A stretch of 64,000 nucleotides of DNA. Source: Leuctra nigra. Its lineage: Eukaryota; Arthropoda; Insecta; Plecoptera; Leuctridae. Of the stretch, positions 46,016 to 56,334 are shown in pieces. The notes below the pieces were generated by a model, which was given only the letters and a program-made list of their open reading frames with translations, ran no database searches and was not told the DNA's origin. A program made the position numbers and the translations under genes. Location of the stretch: assembly GCA_934045905.1 (NCBI GenBank), contig OW203766.1, forward strand, positions 16,486,309 to 16,550,308. The letters run 5' to 3'. Positions within the stretch are counted from its first letter, which is position 1; each line of letters begins with the position of its first letter.

Positions 46016-46706
46016 ATCATCATAACTTTGAATAAATCTTTAATTCTGTGGCCATAAATATGCAGAACAAAAATAAACTAAACTAAAATAAAATTAAACT
46101 GAAGACTAAGTTTAAAAAGCTACGTTTATTTTATAAAATAAAATAAAACAAAAATCTAAAAAATAAATGTAGTAATTAGTCTGTTCGTTCCTAAAGTTTT
46201 CTTGGACGTCCTAGGTTTCTTCTTCCTTGAGGTGATTTTCCCAAACTTGAGCTGGAAATCTACTCTCCAGCATCCTACGCAGGTGTTCACTCCATTTCAA
46301 CATAATTATCTAGTCTACCAGATTCAAATAATTCTTATTTATTCTCTGCCATTATAAATAGACATACAAACAATAAAGATCAACATGCATGAACTAAGTT
46401 GGATTAAAACAATTGATTTGCAATTGCTTACGAGGAAAGCAATTGAAAAATTGAATATATGAGTATTGTAACGACAGGCAATCAAGAGGATGGTCTAGAG
46501 GTGTGTCTAAAGGGTGTGTCGTTATTGTGTAAGATGTGTTGTTAGCAAGAAATGCGTGCGTCTTTAGGTCGTTTTAGCACGGATCTGAACGTCCTTAAGA
46601 CTGGCTACACTTGATTTCGCTCTCGGCCAAGGTCGCTAGAATCAAGACAATGAATAACTTACGTTTAATCACTACGTTTGACCACAAATTCCTCCATCGC
46701 CCTTGC
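46016..46706. other. Intergenic upstream of NPLP4-like gene A
   Basis: AT-rich; nothing recognised before the promoter elements. Confidence 0.35.
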
Positions 46707-46758
46707 CACGTGATAGCGAGTATAAAAGCCCGGGGTTTCGGCTAGAGCAGTATCAGTC
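46707..46758 (+). promoter_or_regulatory. Promoter of NPLP4-like gene A: E-box, TATA, initiator
   Basis: CACGTG (46707-46712) followed by ATAG, TATAAAA (46721-46727) and initiator TCAGTC (46753-46758, A+1 at 46755), 34 bp after the TATA start. The same CACGTGATAG word precedes TATA in gene C. Confidence 0.75.
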
Positions 46759-46790
46759 TTCTGCAGCAAAGACAGCTCCAACCAATCACC

Positions 46791-47550
46791 ATGTTCAAGT
46801 TTGTAAGTACACGTTTCATCAACGATTTTTTATTGAATTATTCTACTTGATTTTCTAAGAAATTGATGAATTTTGAAATATTCGATTTTATACATTTTGT
46901 GACTTTAAAATATTTTTTAACTTGAGGAAAACACTTGGTTTTAGTTTCCAAAAGTATTTAAATATATGCCTTAAAACTCAATGTCCATTCAGATTAGTTC
47001 ACTAAATGTTTTGCTCAAAACAAAAAAATAACAATGTCCTACTTGTACTCTGCCAAAAGTTCTCGACATACTAAAAAGTAAACTCATCTCTTTAGAAAAT
47101 CATATCAAAATTTCATAATTATTCATATAAATATGTATTTCAAACTACCAAATTCTCTCTTGCACTTCCATCTTGAATTTTTCGTTTTGCGTTTTCCGTC
47201 TTTCGCCCTCCGCCTTCCGCCCTCCGTCTTGCGTTTTCCGTCTTACTTCCTCCGTCTTACGTCTTACGTCTTCCGTCTTACGTCTTACGCCCTCCGTCTT
47301 ACGCCCTCCGTCTTACGTCTTACGCCTCTATGTTATGTCTTATGTCTAACGTCTTATGTCTTGTGTTAAGGTTCTTCTCGTTCTGGCCGTGATCGCCGTT
47401 GCCTCGGCTCAATACCTCGCTAGCCCCTACTACGGAGGCTACAGCCGTGGATACTACGGCGGAAGCTACCCCTACGCCACGGGATACGGCTACTCTGCCC
47501 TGCCCTACGCTTACTCCGGACTTGGATACACTGGTGCTTACTACGGTTAA
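46791..47550 (+). CDS. NPLP4-like Gly/Tyr-rich secreted peptide, gene A
   Basis: Two exons: 46791-46802 (MFKF, donor GTAAGT) and 47371-47550 (acceptor GTTAAG), phase-0 intron of 568 bp, 63 aa in total. Signal peptide: MFKF then VLLVLAVIAVASA, with cleavage expected before QYLASPYYGGY. The mature ~46-residue chain is built from Tyr, Gly, Ser, Ala and Pro (GYSRGYYGGSYPYATGYGY) and ends AYYG. This organisation matches the insect neuropeptide-like precursor 4 (NPLP4) family and small YG-rich cuticle or secreted peptides; the function is not settled and I infer none. AATAAA is at 47667-47672. Its last ~180 bp of intron is a tandem repeat (see separate entry). Expression is probably strong, given the tidy TATA/Inr promoter and GC-ending codons. 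Confidence 0.85.
47185..47368 (+). repeat. CGTCTTA/CCGTCTT tandem repeat forming gene A's intron 3' end
   Basis: A run of 7-11-bp units (TCTTACG, TCTTCCG, CCCTCCG) that is pyrimidine-rich and continues to within a few bases of the GTTAAG acceptor at 47370. Confidence 0.8.
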
Positions 47551-47672
47551 GCTGCTATGAAGAAGTGATCACGACATGGCTATTCTATGTATTTTTCTTT
47601 TCTAATATCGGTGCACCTTGCAGTCTGTATGAAAACAAAATGATTTCGACAAAACATCTTTAGAAAAATAAA

Positions 47673-48980
47673 ACCTCCTTTAATTTTATAATATATTATG
47701 CATTTTTATTTGAACCTTGAATTCCTGATATCCTCAATATTTCTCACACTTTGTAACATTCCGGTTTATTATCCGGTCTAATTAATTAGAAATAACATTA
47801 AGTAAATATCCCAAATAGAAAAATATAAGTAAGAACTAATAAAAAATAGTCAATGTCATTCTAAGGAAATTAATAATTAATTATGCATCATACTTGTTAA
47901 AAAAACTTAAATAACATATTAATATCCACAATTTGACGTGAAATTACAAGCAATTTGTTTGATACTTTAACTAAACACCGGATCTGGTTTCATAGAACTA
48001 TCCCTCCTAAACTATCGATTTATCTTGTAATTTTACGAGCAAATGTTTTACCATGATGGTTAGTGGTTATGCTAAATAGCAGACGGTAATTTTCTAAAAT
48101 TAAACTTGAAACATAAATTTCGTATCATTTTTAGATCATGATCGAACTTTGTGCACTTTTTTTCATACTTGTTTTCTCTGAATTACAACTAAAAAGTGAT
48201 AAAGTTGAATATGTGTAGGTGATGATGTCACGGAATTAGTTACGAGTGAGGGAAAAGGGTCGGGCGGGGGGGGGGGGGGGGGGGGGGGGGGGCACTTTGC
48301 CCTCCAACCGGCAACCGATTCCATTCCCCATAGGCCATAACATAGTAACTTTTGTATTGAAAATATCAAAATGTCTTTACTTTAAACATAAATTTCAACT
48401 ATGTATAAAAACTCATACAAGTCTTGTAACTTGTAGCTCCCGTCTTATAATGAGTTTTCAATTTTATGTCATCAGAAAATGAACAAAACTTTAACACGGA
48501 AGGCATTGGGAAATCATGCCGATGTTGCTTTCTAACTTTAAAATAGCACACGATTGTATGGTTTTCAATTTTAACCCTTTTAGTATGTCCATCTTTCTAC
48601 CAGAAAACTTATTTTTTGTTCAAGTCTAATTATAGAAAAAATACATCTTCATTTTCGCCTTAAAATTACCCTCTTTTACTTAAAAAAAAGTAAATAAGAT
48701 AATTGGATAATAAGATAACACTAGAGAGGCAAGTCATCTCAGAAACTAGACCCGATAAATATCTATTTTTCCAGGAATTGTACTTGGCATGATTATCAAT
48801 CGGTACACAAAAAATTATGAAGATTTAATACTTGACCCGATCAGCCCAAGAAAATTTAAAGTCGCAGCTACCGAATTAGTAAAAATATCAACATTATTTA
48901 GCAGTTAACCTCATTACTGAATTCAAATTTCTCAAAGGGCTGTGCGCCCCTAACCCGTGGAGCCCTCGCCCCAAGACTTA
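47673..48980. other. Intergenic; poly(G) tract at about 48265-48292
   Basis: AT-rich, no gene. GGGCTGTGCGCCCCTAACCC near 48935 is the word that also accompanies other homopolymer-bearing repeats. Confidence 0.35.
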
Positions 48981-49878
48981 TTGAGCGAGCGTAGCGAGCG
49001 TCTCCATTCTGCACTTTTGGACACTTTCTCTGTTTTTTTTTTGTTTTTTTTTGTGTTTGTTTGTTTGGCCCGACGGCACAGGCCACAATTTTCTTCCGAT
49101 CGAGCTGAAATTTTGCACACACACTAATATCATTCTAACTTAATCGTGTATAGTTTTTGAGAGCTGTCATTTGATTGGTTCAAAAATTAAAATATCTCCT
49201 GATTGGTCGAAAATCAAAATGTTCCGTTTAAGTTCACATTTTGCATGGACATTAAGACTACCATTTTCTCTTATTTTACAAGTTTTCAGCCCAATCATTA
49301 GATAACTTATGCATTTATTGACAATTTTCAATGTTTGCAACTGTCAGAATTGATGGTATTGGGAAATTCCATTGCTTTCTGGATTGTTTTATTTATGTAC
49401 CAAAGTGTATAGATGGCTATTTTGAGTTTCAATGAAGATCATTATTCTTGTTGATTGTGTGGGTTATATTGCAATTCATAAGGGATGTATATTATTATGT
49501 ACCTATAGGTATTATATATTTTTTTGAATATGGATCGTGTATCACAGTTATGTTAGAAGCAACGTTTCGATTAGATAGCACAATGTAACGTCTCATATTG
49601 TACACATTTCCAGCCCAATCGGTCAAGAATTTACAGACTTATTTATATTTTAATTGTTTTAAATATCTATACACAGAGATTGATGGAGAAGTACTATTAA
49701 ATTCATGGTACTACATTGATCTGTTATTAATTTTTTTCCAGAATGTTAATGGAAAGTTGCGATGAAAACCAGTAATTATATATAGTTAGTTATCTTTGAT
49801 TAATGGATCGTGCTCGATTGGCGATGTTGCGCGTGTCGGTGCTCGCTCATCAACGCGTTACACAGAGCGTTTTCCTAG
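48981..49878 (+). mobile_element. Helentron/HINE-like repeat, full-length copy
   Basis: Starts TTGAGCGAGCGTAGCGAGCG and ends GTGCTCGCTCATCAACGC, hairpin, TTTTCCTAG|T. At 898 bp it has the same length as the 12.3-kb copy. Confidence 0.7.
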
Positions 49879-50090
49879 TTTTATAAAGAAACTTTCCTGC
49901 CCCGCGCAACATCTAGCTTCGTTCATCGTTCTTTGGTGGAGGTGCCGTGTTACTGACGTCACATATCCTTGTCCATGACAATGCTTCAATGACAGATCAA
50001 TTTCATTGCTATTTAACCATAACAATGTTTAAATCACGTGACATGGGGGACACTTAGAATAATTTGCAATTATAACTAACTCAATTAATA
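49879..50090. other. Spacer with CRE TGACGTCA near 49954 and E-box CACGTG near 50036
   Basis: No gene; it ends with the TA dinucleotide that flanks the next element. Confidence 0.35.
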
Positions 50091-51359
50091 CCCAGCAAAC
50101 ACAAGAGTGCACGCCTTGTATCATTTTTGTACCTTCATGCGGTGTTGTATTTGTGTTGTACAGAAGTTACAGGGCCGGCAAAATCATGTCCCGAAAATAT
50201 GCACATTTTCCATCATGTACAGCGTGCACCAACCCAGTTGCGGACCAGCATCTTTCTTGCACAAAACCAACGGCCATGAAAAGATACCTCGCCGTTAACT
50301 TACTTGCACTAATCTTGCAGCCATGAAATGTACACTCCCAACACCAGGCGTGCATCGTCCGTGCGGATTGCGTGCACAAAATTTGCGCCAACGAAACGGC
50401 ATCTTTCTTGCACTTGCTCTTTCGCATGTAAAACGCTAGTTCTAAAATTAGCTACGGGGATCGCTACTAGTTCATGTTGTTGTATTTAAAACAAATATTA
50501 TAGTATTCAAAATCGAAAGAATTATCTAGTTTTATACAAGGAGGTAGTTTGTACTGTGTGATAGAAGACATTGCAATTAGTATATGAAAGACAATTTTAT
50601 GAGACATACACTGGATTCGAACTCCGGTCGTCGATTTGGCGCGCTCCTGATGTATCCACTCCTCCACGGTGACGATGGAGCTTCGAGGGTGAAATAAGCC
50701 ACTTGACCGGCGAGCGAGCGCGAGCGATCGTACGACACAATTCTGATACAAAACGGGTACCTACCTACTGCTGGGGCACTCCAATACCGCGCAATTCAAT
50801 TTGTTTAAAAGAATACATTAAATATCATAGTATTTTCAATTTCCTCATCAATTTTAACATCAATTAATTTTTTTATGTTATTAATTTGTACAGTGCAAAG
50901 AAATTAATATAATAAGCATAACAAATAAAATGTGTTCATAATTAAAACATCCCGTTAAAATATTGATACATGAAATTATTATATACGTCATGAAAGTCCA
51001 ATTCATACTTATATAATTAATTTTATATTTAAGTAACATTGAAATACTTGATTTCTTGTGGATTACCGTATACAATATTTGCACCACGCCGGCACCATTG
51101 CGTGCACTTTTCGTGCACTTTATATTTAAAATGCTCATTTTGAAGACTTATTGCGAGTATTAACTGAAAAAACACACGGACATGTATTAGGATGTGAAAT
51201 AATACAACTGATATAGATTAGAATTGATTGCGCCTAGATATATTCATGTTTTCTTTATTTATATTTTCGCTTTAAATTATCTAAACACATCCATAGCGTG
51301 ACTATACAGATTGGGTAGGCAAGAAAGTGGAACGAATAACAGCGTTGTACAACACTGGG

Positions 51360-51661
51360 CCAGCAATGGTTTTGCATGTTTCCGATAGAGTTGTTTCGCA
51401 ACGCAAGAAACATGCACTCCTGTTGATACCAGCCCAGCATTGTTGAGTGCACTCCTTGTGTGTATACAATAAACATGCACGTCGGTCAACACCGGCCCGG
51501 TATTGTTGCGCTTGCAGTATTTCTGTATACAAGAAACATACACGTCGGTCAACACTGGCCCGGTATTGTTGCGCGTGCAGCTTCTGGTATGCAAGAAACA
51601 TACACGTCGGTAGACACTGGCCCGGCATTGTTGCGGCTGCAGCTTCTGGTATGCAAGAAAC
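51360..51661 (+). repeat. 62-63-bp tandem repeats (left block)
   Basis: Units containing ACGTCGGTxxACAC(T/C)GGCCCGGTATTG recur with GTCGGT at 51481, 51544 and 51606, with two more diverged units before. The array resumes at 54864 beyond the LTR element. Confidence 0.75.
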
Positions 51662-52679
51662 TGTAACGGTTTGAATTCGGCGCTGGCGCCAACGTCAAGT
51701 CGTTACCATTAGCCGGCATTTGTACCCATATTTGGAGGGTCGCCTAGAGCAGAAAAGATGTCATGCGCAATGGTCAATGATAGTCGAGTTCGCGGATCGG
51801 CGACCTGAGCTCATTCTCTTTCTCTGGCTGACCGTCGTCGACTTCACATCGCCGCGTGAGTAGTGTTTAAATGTAGATTGTAACCACGCTAAGTTGTAGC
51901 GGATATAACGTAGTGCGACTGGTCGTCCAGCCCCTACTTGCAGGTTCAATCTTGAGCTTTGTTAACAGAATCATTATTGTGCCCCTGTGGCCTACTTGAA
52001 ATAGAGTAGTTAATGTATTTTGTCGTTGCGTAGTTTTTGTATTGCAATCAAGTGTGGCCACACTTGGATTGTCTCCGCGGAGAGTCAGGCAGTCAGGGAA
52101 AGGGCACCCTTTTCGGATCATCAAACCTATCTAAATTCAACATTGTATTAAGTAAGTCCAGTAATCTTAGAACGTCGTCTGTACGAGTTCTATTTAAGTA
52201 AATGTCCGAAGTAATTCGGCGAGCATCTTATCACGGAGGAGTGTAAGTAAAGAGTTTATTATATTTATCATTGTATTGTATCAGTCTTATTTGCTATTCA
52301 TTCAATTGCATGTGTTGTGTTGCCTCCAGGCACACAGCTGATGAGGTTACGACCTGTGTTGTACACAGAGTCCATTTACGCGAGGAGGTCAAACCCCCGG
52401 TAATCTGTTATCTCATTCTGATCATTTGTATGTTGTGTTTATTTGACTGTTCATTTATTCCTCACTTGAGGTTATGTAATAAAACCATAATTAATGTCAA
52501 CTGGACATCACAGCCTTATGTCTTGATAGTCTAGCACCTAGTTCTGATCCTATTGCTCTCGCTCATGTCGTGTCTCTCTCTTTGTCAACTACCACGAGAT
52601 CACCCGCCCACACCCATCTCCAGCTGTTGCTAGCCCGGCACTGGTTATTTCTGCCCGAGGCGACGACGCCGGCGTGGCA
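51662..52679 (+). repeat. 5' LTR, 1018 bp
   Basis: Begins TGTAACGG, ends GTGGCA, and is the same length as and, on inspection, identical to 53846-54863. A polyadenylation signal AATAAA is at 52478-52483. Confidence 0.9.
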
Positions 52680-52915
52680 TTTTGGCGCACACAACGTGGG
52701 GCCTGGTGATCAAGACGCGATGTGTGGAGCCCGAACGTTGGCATTTTGGTGCTCAAATCCAAAATCGACGTGGGACAACAACGACCTTCAGACGCTTGTG
52801 TTTGCTGTGATTACCTCGAGATACGTTTGACCTTCGAGTTACGTGAACACGCCGTGAATACTGGTGAGCTGTATCGTTCAGTCATTATTTATCCCTGTTA
52901 CGTAATCTTTTCATC

Positions 52916-52990
52916 ATGGACGAAGCCGAGTCGTTAGAAGAAATTCATGCTTTAAGCGAGCGCCTGCAAACAGCAGTGACCTGTATCTAA
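52916..52990 (+). pseudogene. Gag N-terminal stub
   Basis: ATG at 52916 reads MDEAESLEEIHALSERLQ and meets TAA at 52988. It is the presumed start of gag, cut by the internal deletion that joins it to integrase sequence. Confidence 0.45.
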
Positions 52991-53084
52991 AACTTTGATG
53001 GTGACGGACACATTTTTGGAAATACAGCCTACTATTTCCTGTGAGATCCGCGAAGTCGAAACTCGTGGCGCAGAAGATAGAAGA

Positions 53085-53430
53085 CGAGGTATTCTTAGTG
53101 TACGACACTGCAGAGATCTTAGTTTGTGACCATGGTCCTGAGTTCATAGGAGCTCCTTGGAAGAAGATGGCTCAAGAGTCCAGACTACCATAGTACTCTT
53201 CACTACAACGACAAACGTCATCCACAAGCGAACCCGACGGAACGCGCTAATTGTACTGTTCTAGGTATGCTGAGATCATACATCACCGACAATCATAAGC
53301 TATGGGACAAGAATGTGCCGAAAATAGGTTGTGTCCTACGTACAGCAGTGAACGAAGTAACTGGCTAGACACATGCATACGTTAACTTTGGGTCGTGAAA
53401 TAATTCTGTGTGGTATAGACCACCGACGCT
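53085..53430 (+). pseudogene. Integrase catalytic-core remnant
   Basis: The second catalytic Asp is in CDHGPEF (53125-53145) and the Glu in HPQANPTERAN (Glu at 53240-53242), but the two lie in different frames and a TAG intervenes, so the D-D-35-E core is broken. The first Asp region and zinc finger are missing. Confidence 0.7.
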
Positions 53431-53436
53431 ATCGAT

Positions 53437-53781
53437 ATGGCGATTATTATTGTCGCGGACAATGTTGACAAGATGCAAGGACTAAAATCTATTTTTACAG
53501 ATATTCGCGCTCGTTTGAAACGCGCCCATCAGCAAAACGCCGTGAGATACAACCTCCGACGACGCCCGCTGGAATTCCATGTTGGCGACCGAGTCTTGAA
53601 GAGAGACTTCCACTTGTCCAACGCTGCCGACAACTATGCAGCCAAGCTAGCGCCTCGATACGAAGGACCGTTCGAGATCAGCAAGAAAACGTCACCGCTG
53701 ATCTACCGTCTCAAGGACCTCGATGGACGCGACATCGGAACCTGGCACATCAAGGATTTGCGTAGTTATTATGATAGTTAG
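53437..53781 (+). CDS. Integrase C-terminal (GPY/F-type) segment, residual ORF
   Basis: A 114-codon open frame. Residues after about 45 contain EFHVGDRVLKRDF, then LAPRYEGPFEI and a final strand region ending WHIKDLRSYYD, matching the SH3-like C-terminal part of Ty3-type integrases (W/F-x-G-D-x-V followed by K-L-x-P-x-Y-x-G-P-F). The Met at 53437 is unlikely to be a natural start; this is the tail of a lost pol polyprotein. It ends 64 bp before the 3' LTR, with a short purine-rich GGGGTTAACGGGGAA stretch as a possible polypurine tract. Confidence 0.7.
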   Translation: MAIIIVADNVDKMQGLKSIFTDIRARLKRAHQQNAVRYNLRRRPLEFHVGDRVLKRDFHLSNAADNYAAKLAPRYEGPFEISKKTSPLIYRLKDLDGRDIGTWHIKDLRSYYDS

Positions 53782-53845
53782 CTTGTAAGCAGAACTCGAA
53801 GAAAAAGAAAATTGTATTTTCTTTTTGTTGGGGTTAACGGGGAAT

Positions 53846-54863
53846 TGTAACGGTTTGAATTCGGCGCTGGCGCCAACGTCAAGTCGTTACCATTAGCCGG
53901 CATTTGTACCCATATTTGGAGGGTCGCCTAGAGCAGAAAAGATGTCATGCGCAATGGTCAATGATAGTCGAGTTCGCGGATCGGCGACCTGAGCTCATTC
54001 TCTTTCTCTGGCTGACCGTCGTCGACTTCACATCGCCGCGTGAGTAGTGTTTAAATGTAGATTGTAACCACGCTAAGTTGTAGCGGATATAACGTAGTGC
54101 GACTGGTCGTCCAGCCCCTACTTGCAGGTTCAATCTTGAGCTTTGTTAACAGAATCATTATTGTGCCCCTGTGGCCTACTTGAAATAGAGTAGTTAATGT
54201 ATTTTGTCGTTGCGTAGTTTTTGTATTGCAATCAAGTGTGGCCACACTTGGATTGTCTCCGCGGAGAGTCAGGCAGTCAGGGAAAGGGCACCCTTTTCGG
54301 ATCATCAAACCTATCTAAATTCAACATTGTATTAAGTAAGTCCAGTAATCTTAGAACGTCGTCTGTACGAGTTCTATTTAAGTAAATGTCCGAAGTAATT
54401 CGGCGAGCATCTTATCACGGAGGAGTGTAAGTAAAGAGTTTATTATATTTATCATTGTATTGTATCAGTCTTATTTGCTATTCATTCAATTGCATGTGTT
54501 GTGTTGCCTCCAGGCACACAGCTGATGAGGTTACGACCTGTGTTGTACACAGAGTCCATTTACGCGAGGAGGTCAAACCCCCGGTAATCTGTTATCTCAT
54601 TCTGATCATTTGTATGTTGTGTTTATTTGACTGTTCATTTATTCCTCACTTGAGGTTATGTAATAAAACCATAATTAATGTCAACTGGACATCACAGCCT
54701 TATGTCTTGATAGTCTAGCACCTAGTTCTGATCCTATTGCTCTCGCTCATGTCGTGTCTCTCTCTTTGTCAACTACCACGAGATCACCCGCCCACACCCA
54801 TCTCCAGCTGTTGCTAGCCCGGCACTGGTTATTTCTGCCCGAGGCGACGACGCCGGCGTGGCA
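53846..54863 (+). repeat. 3' LTR, 1018 bp
   Basis: Identical by inspection to the 5' LTR; AATAAA at 54662-54667. Confidence 0.9.
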
Positions 54864-55164
54864 AAACATACACGTCGGTAGACACTGGCCCGGTCTTGTT
54901 GCGCGTGCAGCTTTTGGTATGCAAGAAACATACACGTCGGTAGACACTGGCCCGGTATTGTCGCGCGTGCAAATAAATTGCAGTGTTGTACGCGGGTACA
55001 GGCCCAGCATACAAAAGGTACACTCTCTGAAGGTGCAATTTATGTGTGTAGACGAACAGATATCTTTCTTGTATCAACCGCACAACGCCCAACACTTTCC
55101 TTGCACATGATGCGTCGGGAAGGCACAATTAATGTACAAAGCGTGCAGTGCTGTGTTTGCTGGG
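54864..55164 (+). repeat. 62-bp tandem repeats (right block) running into the right TIR
   Basis: Two good units (ACGTCGGTAGACACTGGCCC) then diverged sequence ending in the CCCAGCAAACA inverse. Confidence 0.65.
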
Positions 55165-55486
55165 TACAGCCGTCATTATTCTGTAATTCAGTTCTTATAG
55201 ATAGGTCATGTTTTATTCTGTTCACTCATCCAAATGTCCTCAGGCAGGCGTGACATTGCTGTTGATAACTTCCGCGAACATATTTTACTTGAATTACGAA
55301 CCTAGACAGTTGGTCTGTTTGATTGTCAAGTGAAAATGGTGCGTATAGTTCGAGATCAGTGACCGCCTATCCTGACTGTGGTACAGCAAGATTTTATTGA
55401 TGACAGAAACATAATATGCAACCTGTTTAACATACAATCCGTTCAAATAATATGTTTAGTTGTAAAATTATTTAGTAGCTACCTTA

Positions 55487-55771
55487 AAGCTGGGTTCCCA
55501 TACTTCGCATTGAATTCGCTCCCTGTTCGCTTCGCTTTCGCAAAATGGCTACCTTTTAACAAAGGAAATCGTCCATGTTTACATTCCCATGTCGCGTGTT
55601 TCGGTTTCGTTTCGGTTTCGTCAAAGTTAATATTGGCTCAACTTTAACGAAACCGAAACACGCGAACATACAAATGTAAACATGGACGATTTCCTATGTT
55701 AAAAGGTAGCCATTTTGCGAAAGCGAAGCGAACCGGAAGCGAATTCGATGCGAAGTATGGGAACCCAGCTT
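55487..55771. mobile_element. Foldback MITE with roughly 135-bp inverted arms
   Basis: AAGCTGGGTTCCCATACTTC starts the left arm and its inverse ends the right; arms about 55487-55622 and 55643-55771 are nearly perfect around a 20-bp loop. TA flanks both ends. Confidence 0.75.
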
Positions 55772-56253
55772 TAGTCTTGATTAGCTACAAAACGGCCCAT
55801 GAGACACAATCCTATTACGTTATCGCTAATTTCACATTTACCGAGTGTTATTGACATTTTATTTCAAAAGAAATTACAAAACTGCACTCAAAACAGTGAT
55901 ATTCTTCAAGAATGTCAGTGTTTTGTAATCTCGTCAGATAATTATGTTTACTTTTAGATTGAGTTTTTCTTTCAATACTAATTCATACAAATGTAGACTG
56001 TAATAAACCAGCTAATAAAACCAGATACTTAAGAAAATCAACAGCTCACTTATAAATCCTTGTCTATTACGTAAAATGGTAATTGCTCATATTTAGCATA
56101 AGACGCCAATGTATGATTTAATAAGCAATAAAATCCGCTTACAAATTTTACTTTAATTTGTTTCTGTTGGAATTTTCTTACATTTAAATTAAGGAAATAT
56201 ATGGAAGGAAGAAAAATCGCAGAAACCACAATAGTTTGATGGTAACTGAAACT
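55772..56253. other. Intergenic, nothing recognised
   Basis: AT-rich downstream flank of gene B. Confidence 0.4.
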
Positions 56254-56259
56254 TTTATT
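56254..56259 (-). terminator. Polyadenylation signal of NPLP4-like gene B
   Basis: AATAAA on the minus strand, 76 bp after the stop codon. Confidence 0.7.
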
Positions 56260-56334
56260 TTGTTGTTGTGTTCAAAAGGTTTGTATTGACATTGGTGTGA
56301 TGTTGTTGTGCTGGGGTCGACATATGGCTGAGGA

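Larger units (their letters stand above)
51662..54863 (+). mobile_element. Ty3/gypsy-type LTR retrotransposon, internally deleted
   Basis: Total 3.2 kb: two identical 1018-bp LTRs and a 1166-bp interior. Target duplication AAAC on both sides (51658-51661 and 54864-54867). A primer-binding-site-like stretch TTTGGCGCACACAACGTGGG starts at 52680. The interior keeps a 24-aa gag start, part of integrase with a stop and frameshift, and an intact integrase C-terminal segment; protease, RT and RNase H are missing. It is inserted in a 62-bp repeat unit. Confidence 0.85.
50091..55164. mobile_element. TIR element with 62-bp tandem repeats, split by an LTR retrotransposon
   Basis: CCCAGCAAACACAAGAGTGC at 50091 and the inverse of CCCAGCAAACACAGCACTGC ending at 55164 form the TIRs, similar over about 45 bp, flanked by TA on both sides (50089-50090, 55165-55166). 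Inside is a tandem array; a tRNA-like stretch on the minus strand near 50600-50680 has a box-B-like GGAGTTCGAATCCAG. Without the LTR insertion the element is about 1.87 kb. TA target duplication fits a Tc1/mariner-type transposase in trans; no transposase is present. Confidence 0.6.

Noticed and set aside
51360..51661. CRISPR-like appearance of spaced repeats
   Set aside because: Units are contiguous tandem repeats without unique spacers, in a eukaryotic sequence.
51302..51674. Overlapping ORFs of 68-108 aa on both strands
   Set aside because: They are translations of the 62-bp tandem repeats; the unit is close to a multiple of three, so several frames stay open.
51761..52534. ORFs repeated identically in both LTRs
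   Set aside because: They lie within LTR sequence and are duplicated only because the LTRs are identical; no LTR-encoded protein is expected.
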